The position numbers and the translations under genes are program-made. A stretch of DNA of 64,000 bases, taken from the NCBI RefSeq assembly GCF_000328475.2, contig NC_026495.1:496001-560000 (forward strand). The letters run 5' to 3'. Below are positions 43,145-52,983 of the stretch, piece after piece. The notes under the pieces were generated by a model. The model saw nothing but the letters and a program-made list of their open reading frames with translations. It was not told the origin of the DNA and made no database searches. The stretch is from Mycosarcoma maydis (taxonomy: Eukaryota; Basidiomycota; Ustilaginomycetes; Ustilaginales). The first letter of the stretch is position 1. Each line of letters begins with the position of its first letter.

Positions 43145-43807
43145 ATGGTGAGTCAATGCGGCGTGATTGCTGGGTGTGATGCCATAGCTGACCCCGTGAA
43201 AGGATACAGCCCGTTTCGCTAAACGACCAAAAGGATGCGCAAGTGCTGCGCCTCAAATACCACAAGACGACACTCTTCCTTCCGTGTCAGCCGACAACAT
43301 CAGTTTCTTCGCTCAAGGCTGACTTCTTGTCGGCTGTCAAGTCCACCAACCAACCAGAGCTGTCCACCCTTCCGCATTATTCACAGCCGGACGGCAAGTC
43401 CTACGCTTCATGGAGCCAAATGGACGCGGAGCAGGACATTGGCCTCTTCATTGCTAGCAGTACCGGCACCGACGAAAGCTTGACCATCTTTATGCCGCTG
43501 GATCAAGACTCGGCGCAGCAATCTGATCTTACAGTGCGCAAGGCAGGCCTCAACGACTCGGACGCTGTCTGCGTTGGATTCCGTGCCCAAGGTGCCAGTA
43601 AGTGCAACCGCCGACTCGCTACCAAAGCATTCTCGTACATCTCTAGCTGACCTTGTGATTTGATTCTGCTTCCGCTTTCCCTCGACGTACGTACTTATCT
43701 TTGGTTCAGCCTCCATCTCCCAACCTATTGTACAGTTCACGGACGTCGAAGAGGAGCAAACCGAGGATGTCGACCCAGACTCTATTCCTCCTCCACTATC
43801 TGACTAG
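43145..43807 (+). CDS. Unrecognised small protein; first coding exon is only the ATG
   Basis: I do not recognise this protein. Exons 43145-43147 (the ATG alone), 43210-43597 and 43710-43807 give 162 residues; donors GTGAGT and GTAAGT, acceptors ATACAG and GGTTCAG, frame kept at both junctions. The spliced start is MPVSLNDQKDAQVLRLKYHK. The first 50 residues (VLRLKYHKTTLFLPCQP with SSLKADFLSAVKS) have a strand-strand-helix order like a ubiquitin-type fold, which is only a guess. The middle is polar and the tail acidic (TDVEEEQTEDVDPDS). No signal peptide or membrane segment is seen. The reading frame, codon use and clean splice sites support a real gene. Confidence 0.75.
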
Positions 43808-44248
43808 TTTGTGTCCATGCAATGCGTTGTTCCATCCTGATACCACTTTGAAGCTCCTAAATACATGAAGCAGTGCGAGCATAGCAGCGAGTATTTTGCT
43901 CGCGTCGCGGCCTCCGCGGGCTTCTATGAAAACTGGGAATCACGTATCCTCCAGAAGAAATCGTCATTCACGATTATTTACGATTCGTGATTGACGTTGG
44001 ACTGTATACAAGTCGTGGATTTACAGTAACTTACAGTAACTATGTGGAGTATGTTACTCGGAAATTGGCATCTGGATGCTTGTTGCCTCCCATGTCATCC
44101 TGTGACAAATCTGGTCAACCCAATCACGAATCACGAATGTGCAAGAGCGTGTACATCTCGACAGTAGCTTCTCGCACTCCTTCCTCTTCCATCCCTGTAT
44201 TCTCCTTCACGCTTTCCATCTGTTTGGGGGCTAGCGTTGCAACTAATC
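43808..44248. promoter_or_regulatory. Upstream region of TAM41 with heptamers
   Basis: A 440-base spacer with heptamer groups at about 43966-43993 and 44122-44138 (AATCACG twice) and a 10-base direct repeat (TTACAGTAAC twice) at 44021-44040. No gene is supported. Confidence 0.5.
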
Positions 44249-45798
44249 ATGTTGTCCGTCGTACAGAGGAGCTGTTGCACGCGAAGTACCGTGGCGCACT
44301 CATCACGGTGGCTCCCCTCCACCAAGCGCCGACCAGCTTACACATCCTTGCTTGACCTTGACTACTCGTACCCTGTGCATAAAACAACCGACGTCAGCTT
44401 CCGTATCAAGAGCGCCTTTTCCTCATCATCATCGGGCAGGGTGGCGACCACATCACGATCATCCCCAGCCAACGCAGCCCAACGTCTCGTCCCAACAAGC
44501 CCTTTCTCTCAGACTAAATTCCCACCGCCCTCTTTTCCACCCTCCTTTGGCTCAAATCAGCTCGTTCCAGTCTCGGACGAGACCCATCACCGTCTCCATA
44601 GCATCCTTGCATGCTTTGATGCGCCCGTTCGATTCGCGTTTGCATATGGCTCGGGCGTCTTTTCCCAGACCGTGGCCGGCCCGGAGCATTCCAAAAGGCC
44701 GCAAACTAGAGACGGCAAAAAGATGATCGACTTTGTCATGGCCGTTACACATCCACATCACTGGCACTCGCTCAATATGACGCAACATCCGAGCCACTAT
44801 TCCATGCCCAGTCGGCTGCTAGGGAGTATTGGCATCGGACTGGTGCAGCAAAGGGGGGCAAAGATATGGTACAATCCCTACATCAAGCTGGAGGATGAGC
44901 TCATCAAGTACGGTGTCATCAGTGTCGACGACCTTTGCGCCGATCTGCTTGACTGGGAAACGCTCTACGTGAGTGGACGCATGCATAAGCCGGTTGCCTT
45001 GATCACATCAGATGCCAGGGTGCGGTTGGCACAGCAAGTCAACCTCGCCTCAGCGCTGCGCACTGCACTTCTATTGCTGCCAAACGAGTTCACCGAGGTG
45101 GAACTCTACACACGCATCGCCTCGCTCAGCTACACGGGTGACTTCAGAATGTCGGTGCCCGGAGGCGAGAATTTGAACAAGGTGCGCAACATTGTGCTCA
45201 ACCAGCGCGACGAATTCCGACGCCTCTATGCTGGCCTGATGCGCAACTTGGGTACGCTTTCGATCGAACAAGTCAGGGAAAACCGCTTCAAGATTGTGCA
45301 GGACAACTCGGTCTCTACGCGTGCCTCATACGCTGCTCGGTTGCCCAAATGTCTCCGCCAAAGGGTGCAAGACCACTACACTTTGCAGCCGCATTTGGAT
45401 CCAGCATTTCTGAAGCTTTCGCTCTCCAAGACGCTCAACACGGTGCCACGAACACCTTCGCATATCGAAAGGGAAAAGACGCTCAACGACTTCTGGCGCG
45501 CAGCAGTGCAGAGAGACGATTTCGGCGAGGTGCTGCTAAAAAACATTGCGCAAACGGTCAAAGGTCCTTCATGGTCACAGTCGATCAAGGGCATCTATAC
45601 TGCCGGCTTCACGAGAACAATCCGATATGTCGGTGCAAAAATTGGCAAGGTAAGTAGTCTTGAACTTATGAAAGCAGAGCGATCCGGCGCTGGCATACTG
45701 ATACTGTCACTGGGCTTTCCGCGCGAATCTCTCTGCGCTGCCTTGCACGGGCTGCACAGTACTTTGAAGGCAAAAGCCAGAGCGACAAGGCTTCGTAA
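44249..45798 (+). CDS. TAM41: Mitochondrial CDP-diacylglycerol synthase (Tam41 / Mmp37)
   Basis: Makes CDP-diacylglycerol from phosphatidic acid and CTP in the inner mitochondrial membrane, the first step to cardiolipin. A Ser/Arg-rich targeting lead is followed by a Tam41 core: RFAFAYGSGVFSQTV (nucleotidyltransferase loop), KKMIDFVMAVTHPHHWHSLN (catalytic Asp), GIGLVQQRGAKIWYNPYIKL, IKYGVISVDDLCADLLDWETLY with YVSGRMHKPV, and the C-terminal SWSQSIKGIYTAGFTRTIRY. The first exon is 44249-45649. A GTAAGT at 45650 and a GCACAG acceptor at 45758 join to a short last exon, 45760-45798 (ending in KSQSDKAS), for 479 residues. If not spliced, the frame would run to 45907 with a low-quality tail; the spliced form is preferred. 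Confidence 0.9.
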
Positions 45799-47407
45799 TA
45801 CTACTACAACAGGCCCACCCACACTCATCGCGCAAGGTTCAACAGACAAACATGCAATTGAACAATTTGTGTCAAGTCACAAGGGCAGTGTCATGAGTCA
45901 CGAGTAGACTCTTCGTTAATCGTGATTCGTGATGTGATTTGCGACGCTCAAACTAACGAGCATCATCTGTGAATTTGGGCAGGCACGAGGCACGACATGG
46001 GCCATGTCTGCGTCACACGAGCTTGGCCTATCACGGCCATGATTGACAGCGTATGCGGCTTGAATTCCTGGATTGAGCGCGCACCTTTGGCTGCAACGGC
46101 TTAAGAGGAGCCAGGTCTCTGTGATCTTGCTTTTCGGCTCATGTCTTGCTTGTTGAGATGTGCCCCGGTCGTAACACGAATCAAGGCTTCATAAGCTTCG
46201 TAGGCTTCATCTCTTGATGTCCGACAGTAAGCATTGCCAGCGTATAGTTAGCGTTGTTCTCTTTCGACACTTGCAAAAAGGGACGCTGTCGGCAGCAACA
46301 CTGAGGTCGGAGCCAAAGAAGCTCCGACTCGGCAGACAACTCGGCTCAGGCGAAGTTTTGACGCGTGCTGGCAATCACGACTTCTCGCTATAATACTCAC
46401 GCTGTACGTTTACATTGGCCAAACGTGAACCTGTGCACGGTGTGTGTGCTTTCTAGATATTTTTTTAGTTGTTTCATAATTATTATGAATCTTGAATGTG
46501 AATCGTCTTGAACAGAACAACAAACACCGACAGCAACCCGTGCGAGGTCAGCAATACGCAGTCCTGAGTCACGAGTCACGAATCTGTGAGTTAATTCGTT
46601 CGTGAATTTCCAAGGCTGCTGTCCTTCCGATATCCGAGCTTGCAGCTGCGTGCTGAAAAACGAGCATTTGAAATCCAAACACAGATTTTATTTTTTTTAA
46701 AAAAAAAAAAACAAAAAACAAACCAACAACACAGGCGCTTACTCGCAACTCTCCCATGACTGACTGCCGAGACCAACACTCGTGACTTCAAACACGCATA
46801 GCATCTTTGTATCATCACCATCAAGTCTTCATCGACCCATCAGCGGCTCCTCGCTTCCTCACATCATCATTCATAGGCAGGCGAGGGATACTTGATAGAA
46901 GCCGTTGAATAATCACCTCCCTGCACATCACAGAAACACATCTGGTTGCAAAACATCGCGATCATCTCCCAGATCATACGCTTGCGTTTATCGCCTTGCG
47001 ATGCAATAGCTAGAGCGATCAACATCCCGGCTGTCATACAAACCGTGCACCCTCTCTGCAACCCTTGCACTCCTGTCCGGGCGCTTGACGCACGACGGCG
47101 AACTGCAAGCGACACCATCGTTTCCATCATTCCGACACTACGACACCTCAAGCGTCTCTCGCTCTGCTCCCCCACTCTACCAACGTCGCCAAAGCTGCAT
47201 GACGCCGACACCACAGATCTTTTCTCACCTGCCTCTCAACCTGACGGAAGCCACAATCTAAGCTCTGCCACCTCGAGCAGGTCCAGCGCCTCGGACTCGC
47301 CCTCTTCCTCAGAGCGGCACTTCTCCCAGGGCGCCGACCGGCAGGGGCTGTCTCTTGCTGCTTCGCACGACCTTCGCCTCAGTCGTGCTAAGAAAGCCGT
47401 CCATCAT
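45799..47407. other. 1.6-kb spacer upstream of the coiled-coil gene
   Basis: Contains a heptamer group at 46561-46609 (listed), a T/A homopolymer tract at about 46687-46722, and an open frame from about 46946 that leads into the next gene without an ATG. A 5' exon of that gene probably lies here. Confidence 0.5.
46561..46609. repeat. Heptamer-phased repeat sharing 23 bases with 11017-11039
   Basis: Units GTCCTGA, GTCACGA, GTCACGA, ATCTGTG, AGTTAAT, TCGTTCG, TGAATTT in phase. Bases 46568-46590 match 11017-11039 with one mismatch. Confidence 0.7.
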
Positions 47408-50400
47408 ATGCGAACCTACTCAGCCAACTCCACCGCCAGCTTTGTCTCCCATGCTTCAGCGTCTCATCAGCCTTCCGCAGAGATCATAGAGGAAGTCGAG
47501 CCCTCTTTGTCCAGTTCAACGCAGCAACGTGCTCTCAGATCAACCAGAGTCATGACGGATGCCTCGTCCATCGAATCGCCCCGTAGCTCACGTGTACGCA
47601 CTCGCTCGGACGCTGGCTCTGTCCACCATGTGGATCAAGACATGTCAGCGTCCATGCTGTCTGTCGTCGATCCTGCTGGCATGGACGAGATCGAAAACAG
47701 TGTCCGCCAGTCCAAAACGATCGAAGACTTTACCAACATCATCAGCGAATTCCGAATGAATCGTCAGACGCTTTATCCCGACTCTCTGGCAAAATCGCTT
47801 GCTCATGACGCAGATACCATCCCAACAAGTGCGAGCCATCACAGTCTCGATCAACGCAGCGAAACAGCAGAAACAATTCGATGTACGTGCTGCTGCAACA
47901 AGGACGACTGTCCTCGTGCTCTTCGCGCTCGCCAAGAATGGCGTGACCTCGAGGCAGACCTTCGTCTCAGTGCAGAGATCGGCCAAGCTTTGCTTCGCCG
48001 CCACGACGCTATGCAAGCGAAGCTACAGAAGCAGGCCGAAGAGTATCTGCAGCAGCGCGACGGCCTCATGAGCCGCTTGACAAAAAGTTACAAGGAGACC
48101 TCAGCGCTTGAGCGCGAACTAGCTCAGTCCAACTTGAACCTTGAGGCAGGCGACAGCAGCAATCGTGCCCTCCTGTACGAGCTTGACGATGCCCGTAACC
48201 AGCTCACAAAACTCAAGGCGTCCCAAGCTCGGCTCAGCGGTGCAGATGAGAGAAACAAATCGCTAGAACGCCAACTTGATGACCTCAAGCAAGAGCTTGC
48301 TGCAGAGCGCAAAAGGGCACAAGCAGCAGACGCCAAGTCCAGAAAACTCGAACTCATATCTACGCAGCTCAAGGAAGCTCTCAACACTGCACGCAACGGG
48401 ACAAGCGTTGACGCGACCGCCACCACATCCAACGCTCGTACTCTGCTTGACGACGATGCTCTCCGTTCCGCACGAGACCGGCTCACTCGTGGTCTTTGTC
48501 ATCAACCATCTTTTTCACTGGCTACTGATGCATCTACAACCAGCGACGACCTGCACCATCAGGCCCAAGCCATCAGCGATCTCGTTCGCGACAATGAAGC
48601 TCTGCGCAACGACAACGATAAGCTCAGAAGTCTCGTCGACACCTGCAACGAAGAGCTTGACACCCTGCGCAGCTCGGTCAACAATACCATCACCATGGTC
48701 GCATCTCCGGTCCTGGACCTCACCCGATTTGATGAACAAGCGTCCTCCTACATTGAGGCACAAACTGCCGCCAGCTTCAGTGTTGGACCGTCGGCTACGA
48801 CAGCGGTCATCACCGAAACAAGGCCCACATTCTCGCCTCAACTACATAAGGACCTCCAGGATGACGTAGCGGATACAGACAATTTATCAATGCGGCCACC
48901 GATGCCATCCCACGCGTCTTCGAATAGCTCATTTACCTTTCCTTCCGTATCGACCAGCGCAGCCTCATTCCCTGAATTCTCTCCTGCCGGTGTCGCTCGC
49001 AGCGATTCTGTTGCCTACACTGCAGATAGCAGCGCGACAAGTCAACCTCCGGATTCCGTCGCTTTTGCGCCAAGCTCACGTTCCAGTGCCACAAGTCGCG
49101 ACACAGATAAACATACGACCGACTTTTTGCAGTCTGATCCTGCGCGCCGCGAAAACCGCACCGCCCAGCTCGGCAATCTGCTCGAATGCATCCATCGTCT
49201 CTTCAATCGTCTCTCAACTGCGGACGTCGACACACTCACACGTCGTTTGCAAAGACAAAATCTTGCAGGAGATGCGGGCCACCTCGCCAGAACCACGGTC
49301 CATTCGATTCTTCGCGATGTCGACGGCCTGCGTGATCACTTCCGCAAGCTAATTGAAGCAGAAGCTCGTAACAATGCCAGAGACGATAGTTCTTCCCACT
49401 CTAAGGACTTGGCCAACGAGAGCCTTGTCGCGAGAAAGGATTTCTTCGCTCTGCTCAAGGCCTTCCGCGATATCCTCTGTGAGCTTGCCAAGCTGCGGCT
49501 CTGCATTAACGACATTCATCTCAATCCTGGACAAGCTGCCAAACTTCTTCACGACCATTTAGGCGCAAATACAGCAGAAGACAGATCGCTCATTCCGATC
49601 CCCTCTGCAGTCAATTGGCTCGGCAAGATGTTGCTAGGTGGAACCAGCGTTGCGCCATCTACGGCATTGCCAGGCGCCAGTATTCCTGCGGCATCTCTCA
49701 CAGTGCCAGACCCAACAGGCGCAGCTGGAAGTAAGAGAGGAAGACCTGTTGCTGGAAGAAGCATTTCCGGTAACTTGGGCGGCCATCTCGCCCCTCGAGC
49801 TTCGCCTGCCGTCGTCTCGTCTACACTTGCTGTCGAGGTCAAAGGTGCACACGCTTCCGCAGCCGAATCGTCCCAACAGCGACTGTCCGTATCGCCCCAA
49901 GCGCCAGTCGGTGGCGGCCTCAGAGCGGGACCTCGGCCTCAGCGCGGTCGGTCGCAAGCATCGCTCACGCACGTACAATCCCGTAACCTCTCTGGCCTTT
50001 TTGCCGGAAGTCTCACTGCATCTTACGCTGGTCTCGGTTCTGCACGTGGCGGCTTGTCAGATACTCACGGCAGTTTAGCACGAGCCAGCTCGCTCAGGCC
50101 AAGGGAGGAGACTTCAAAGACGAAAAAACCGTGGCAGCGACCGTTGTCCAGGATTGTCGATGATGACGAGATCAGCATCCACCGCGGAAGGGCTATCCGC
50201 CAGCAAGTTTTCGACGACAGCGATGACGATGATTTAGAAGAAGACATGAAAGGCAGCGGTAACCTACTTGAACGAACGTTGCGACCGCGTGGCCTGAGTG
50301 ACAGCTCGATCAGAAGCACTTTTGTGGACTTGGCTGACGGCATCGGAGGAGGTCCCATCTCGCCAGCTGCGAACAGAAACCGTCCTTCGCCGATTTCACG

Positions 50401-50899
50401 CATTATCACACCAGCAACTCTATCACTACATTCGACGCCCAGTGCGTCCACGCCGGTTTCGATGTCGGAAGGTGCCGATCGGAACAGACGTATTGCAGCC
50501 GGTAGTGCCTCGCCGTCGGTCTCCTCAGATCGTTCCGGCAGCCTCACTCCAGGTGCGGTCGGCATTGCAGGTGGCGTGGCTAGCACCATCTTCAGTCGTT
50601 CAGAGAAGGTGCTGTCTTTCCTCAGCGGCGGCGTCGTCGGATCCGGCGCATCCATTCAGCCCAGCAGTACTTCCACCAGTCCTGGAGACCCAACTTTGCG
50701 CCAGACGCCATCCATAGCTGCGTTGAACAAGGCGGCTGCACGTGGTGCGTCGTCACACGACTTGTCTGTCTCGCCACAACCTGCGCCTCCGACAATTACG
50801 GCAGCATCCCCGGAGCCACGAGCGCAGACGGGCTTCGGCGTTGGTCTGCCGCAACGACCATCTCTGAGCGGCACCGGAAGCAGCCGCACTGGCTTCTGA
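47408..50899 (+). CDS. Large Ser-rich coiled-coil protein with a Cys cluster
   Basis: An unrecognised protein, 1163 residues from the first in-frame ATG (47408). The frame is open back to about 46946, and the added 154 residues read like protein (Ser/Pro-rich), so a 5' exon with the true ATG is likely missing from this model. Features: a Cys group, CTCCCNKDDC, at about residue 160, directly before a long coiled coil (residues 170-330) with LERELAQSNLNLEAG and heptads such as LERQLDDLKQELAAERKRAQ. A second helical block (about 580-715) includes LGNLLECIHRLFNRLS and KDFFALLKAFRDILCELAKL. The rest is Ser/Gly-rich and disordered, with an acidic patch (SDDDDLEEDM). It looks like a cytoskeletal or septation scaffold; no enzyme motif is present. 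Confidence 0.75.
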   Translation: MRTYSANSTASFVSHASASHQPSAEIIEEVEPSLSSSTQQRALRSTRVMTDASSIESPRSSRVRTRSDAGSVHHVDQDMSASMLSVVDPAGMDEIENSVRQSKTIEDFTNIISEFRMNRQTLYPDSLAKSLAHDADTIPTSASHHSLDQRSETAETIRCTCCCNKDDCPRALRARQEWRDLEADLRLSAEIGQALLRRHDAMQAKLQKQAEEYLQQRDGLMSRLTKSYKETSALERELAQSNLNLEAGDSSNRALLYELDDARNQLTKLKASQARLSGADERNKSLERQLDDLKQELAAERKRAQAADAKSRKLELISTQLKEALNTARNGTSVDATATTSNARTLLDDDALRSARDRLTRGLCHQPSFSLATDASTTSDDLHHQAQAISDLVRDNEALRNDNDKLRSLVDTCNEELDTLRSSVNNTITMVASPVLDLTRFDEQASSYIEAQTAASFSVGPSATTAVITETRPTFSPQLHKDLQDDVADTDNLSMRPPMPSHASSNSSFTFPSVSTSAASFPEFSPAGVARSDSVAYTADSSATSQPPDSVAFAPSSRSSATSRDTDKHTTDFLQSDPARRENRTAQLGNLLECIHRLFNRLSTADVDTLTRRLQRQNLAGDAGHLARTTVHSILRDVDGLRDHFRKLIEAEARNNARDDSSSHSKDLANESLVARKDFFALLKAFRDILCELAKLRLCINDIHLNPGQAAKLLHDHLGANTAEDRSLIPIPSAVNWLGKMLLGGTSVAPSTALPGASIPAASLTVPDPTGAAGSKRGRPVAGRSISGNLGGHLAPRASPAVVSSTLAVEVKGAHASAAESSQQRLSVSPQAPVGGGLRAGPRPQRGRSQASLTHVQSRNLSGLFAGSLTASYAGLGSARGGLSDTHGSLARASSLRPREETSKTKKPWQRPLSRIVDDDEISIHRGRAIRQQVFDDSDDDDLEEDMKGSGNLLERTLRPRGLSDSSIRSTFVDLADGIGGGPISPAANRNRPSPISRIITPATLSLHSTPSASTPVSMSEGADRNRRIAAGSASPSVSSDRSGSLTPGAVGIAGGVASTIFSRSEKVLSFLSGGVVGSGASIQPSSTSTSPGDPTLRQTPSIAALNKAAARGASSHDLSVSPQPAPPTITAASPEPRAQTGFGVGLPQRPSLSGTGSSRTGF

Positions 50900-51322
50900 A
50901 GTCGTCGCTCTACAGTTTCTCCTAAATACACTCTCATTTGTACAATACCAACGTAGATCAGTGTCGGTCTTTTCACACTGTGAAATCAAAACCTCGCAGC
51001 AACGGGGCTTGACTGTTGAGGGAATTGTTTTCTCTTTCTGGAAGAGACTGACGGTTGACTTTGAGATGATTTTACCCTGACTCTCTTTGGACTCACGATT
51101 ATTTTGATGCTGATAAGTTGTCGGAAATATTGGAGATTGAGCCGAGTCACGAACATATGTAAATTCACGATTGCCGACACCACCTGGAAATAACCGAAAA
51201 GCCCGATACGTCAAGGTTGGCCACGAGGACCTGTATCTATGGTCGCCTCGTGACACTCTTGTGAGTAACTACGCTTCGTGATTTCACCACCATCACACTT
51301 GACACCTACACTGGACGCTGTC
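50900..51322. other. Spacer coiled-coil gene to GNAT gene
   Basis: A 420-base spacer with no gene and only single heptamer-like words. Confidence 0.4.
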
Positions 51323-51979
51323 ATGTTTCGCGTTGTGAGGATCACTGATCCGAATGTAAGCGACTCGCAACGTGCCAACTACGCCCAGAAGTACACGGAT
51401 CTGCGTATCATGGCGCTCAAGCGTTCGCCACACGCGTTTTCGACGACAGTCGAGATCGAGTCGCAGTTGGACATGGCAGCACGGATAGATCGACTGGAAG
51501 AGTCACAGAAAAACATATTCGTCTGCATCAACGATGAAACAGAAGAGTGGGTGGGGCAGGTAACACTCATCGGTCCTCTCTCCCAATCAGAGTACGATGC
51601 GTCCTTCCAAGTCTTGCCGGGCACTAAGTCGTCCAGGTCACCCTCTCTAACCAACGTTGTCAGCGAGAGCTACTGGCACATGACTGCCCTCTACGTCGAC
51701 GACCGCTTACGTGGCCAAGGTCTGGCGCGCCTTCTCTGCGAGGAATGCTTTGCATACGTCGGCAAAGGTCAGCTTCGAATCATCATCAAACCAGACAACA
51801 CCAAGGTGATAGAAATGTACAAACGCATGCATTTCCATGTTTTCGAAGGCAAAGCTGCGCTGCTCGAAGCGATTCATGCCAGTAGAGACGGATTCAATAG
51901 GCTGCCCAGTGACGCTGTAGCAAGCTCGGTATACAATTCGCGTGGAGGAATAGTGATGGTGAAAATGATAGATTCGTGA
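51323..51979 (+). CDS. GNAT-family N-acetyltransferase
   Basis: A 218-residue acyl-CoA-dependent N-acetyltransferase of the GNAT superfamily. The acetyl-CoA loop is DRLRGQGLARLLCEECFAYV (R/Q-x-x-G-x-G/A form), preceded by the strand SYWHMTALYVDD and followed by LRIIIKPDNTKVIEMYKRMH, the usual IEMYKRMGF-like motif B. The N-terminus has the strand-helix start (FRVVRITDP, YTDLRIMALKRSPHAFSTTV). The substrate is unknown; the SPHAFSTTV segment is seen in several fungal GNATs of unknown role. The start used is the first ATG in frame after the upstream stop. Confidence 0.88.
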   Translation: MFRVVRITDPNVSDSQRANYAQKYTDLRIMALKRSPHAFSTTVEIESQLDMAARIDRLEESQKNIFVCINDETEEWVGQVTLIGPLSQSEYDASFQVLPGTKSSRSPSLTNVVSESYWHMTALYVDDRLRGQGLARLLCEECFAYVGKGQLRIIIKPDNTKVIEMYKRMHFHVFEGKAALLEAIHASRDGFNRLPSDAVASSVYNSRGGIVMVKMIDS

Positions 51980-52350
51980 TCGATACTCTCCTATCAGCAA
52001 TCACAAATCGTGGATTGACATCGGTGATGCGTTTAAAGACTTTCTCCGGCTCTTGACGTGGATTTTCCAGAGCTTATGCAGAATTCGAGTGGCTGCTACG
52101 ATCGGGTCGTGCTAAGCTCATGTTTTGGCATCACCACCATCGACCACGCTACAGGCCGAGAGTGCTCAAGTGGATCTGCGATTGCAACTGTCAATAGTGT
52201 GAAGCTGCTCTCGATTTCCACATTGTTTTTAGAGAAGCGCATTACTTTGCGGATTAGTACTGCATTCAAGTTATCAATAAAAGGCATGGCTGATAATTAT
52301 CAAACCCAATCCGTATTCGTTGCAACAGGCGAGAACTTCAAGTCGACCGT
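51980..52350. other. Convergent spacer, GNAT to CFEM-like gene
   Basis: A 370-base 3' flank of both neighbours. Nothing else is seen. Confidence 0.4.
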
Positions 52351-52983
52351 TCACACCAAGGCGGCGAGAATGGGCAGTAGGAGCAAGGGTGCTGCTGCAG
52401 TCGATGTGCCGAGGCGCGGAGCCGCGTTTCCGCTACCCTGAGCAGTAGGGGTAGCCGAGCTAGCTGTAGCAACAGAACCTGTCGTAACATCAAGCCGATT
52501 GAGAAAGAGGATAGTTCAAATCAGCTTCTGGGCTGTTGGCAGGGCTGTGTGATTCAAGAGCATTGACTTACTCGTGCTCAAGGTGGTGGAGGCAGTTGTA
52601 CTGGTCACAAACGTCGTAGACGAGGACGAAGTCGTCATGGCGGTACCCGTGGATGTTGCACTCCCAATAGCCCTGCTGGAAGAGCTCGGAATGGCAAAGC
52701 CGCATCTGAAGGCAAGCTCGATAGCCTCGTTGTCCGCATCTCCGCCATTGGAACGGATACATGCACCACAGCTGGGAAGCAGATTCGAAGCATCGGCTGA
52801 GCTACAGACACACGCTAAGTAGGCGGCATCTCCGTCGGTTGTGTCGTCGCATCTCTCCGTTGTGCCTACGAGTGATTGGCAAGCCGAGGCACATACGGGC
52901 GGGAAGTCGTCCGAGTCAATCTCGTCTTGCGCCTTTACAACAAGGGCCAGAATTGCTGTCATGAGTAGAAAGTTGAGCTTCAT
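52351..52983 (-). CDS. CFEM-like secreted GPI-anchored protein
   Basis: A cell-surface protein of 179 residues from two exons, 52983-52572 and 52478-52351 (donor GTAAGT, acceptor GACAG). A signal peptide covers residues 1-18 (LLMTAILALVVKA). Eight cysteines follow at about residues 31, 35, 45, 58, 60, 72, 75 and 94, in the CFEM order (C-x3-C-x9-C-x12-C-x-C-x11-C-x2-C-x18-C). The usual Asp after the C-x-C pair is missing. A Ser/Thr-rich stem leads to a C-terminal hydrophobic tail (PLLLLPILAALV) that fits GPI attachment. The tail is only seen after splicing. CFEM proteins in fungi act in haem or iron uptake, adhesion or host contact; here only location is well supported. Confidence 0.82.
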
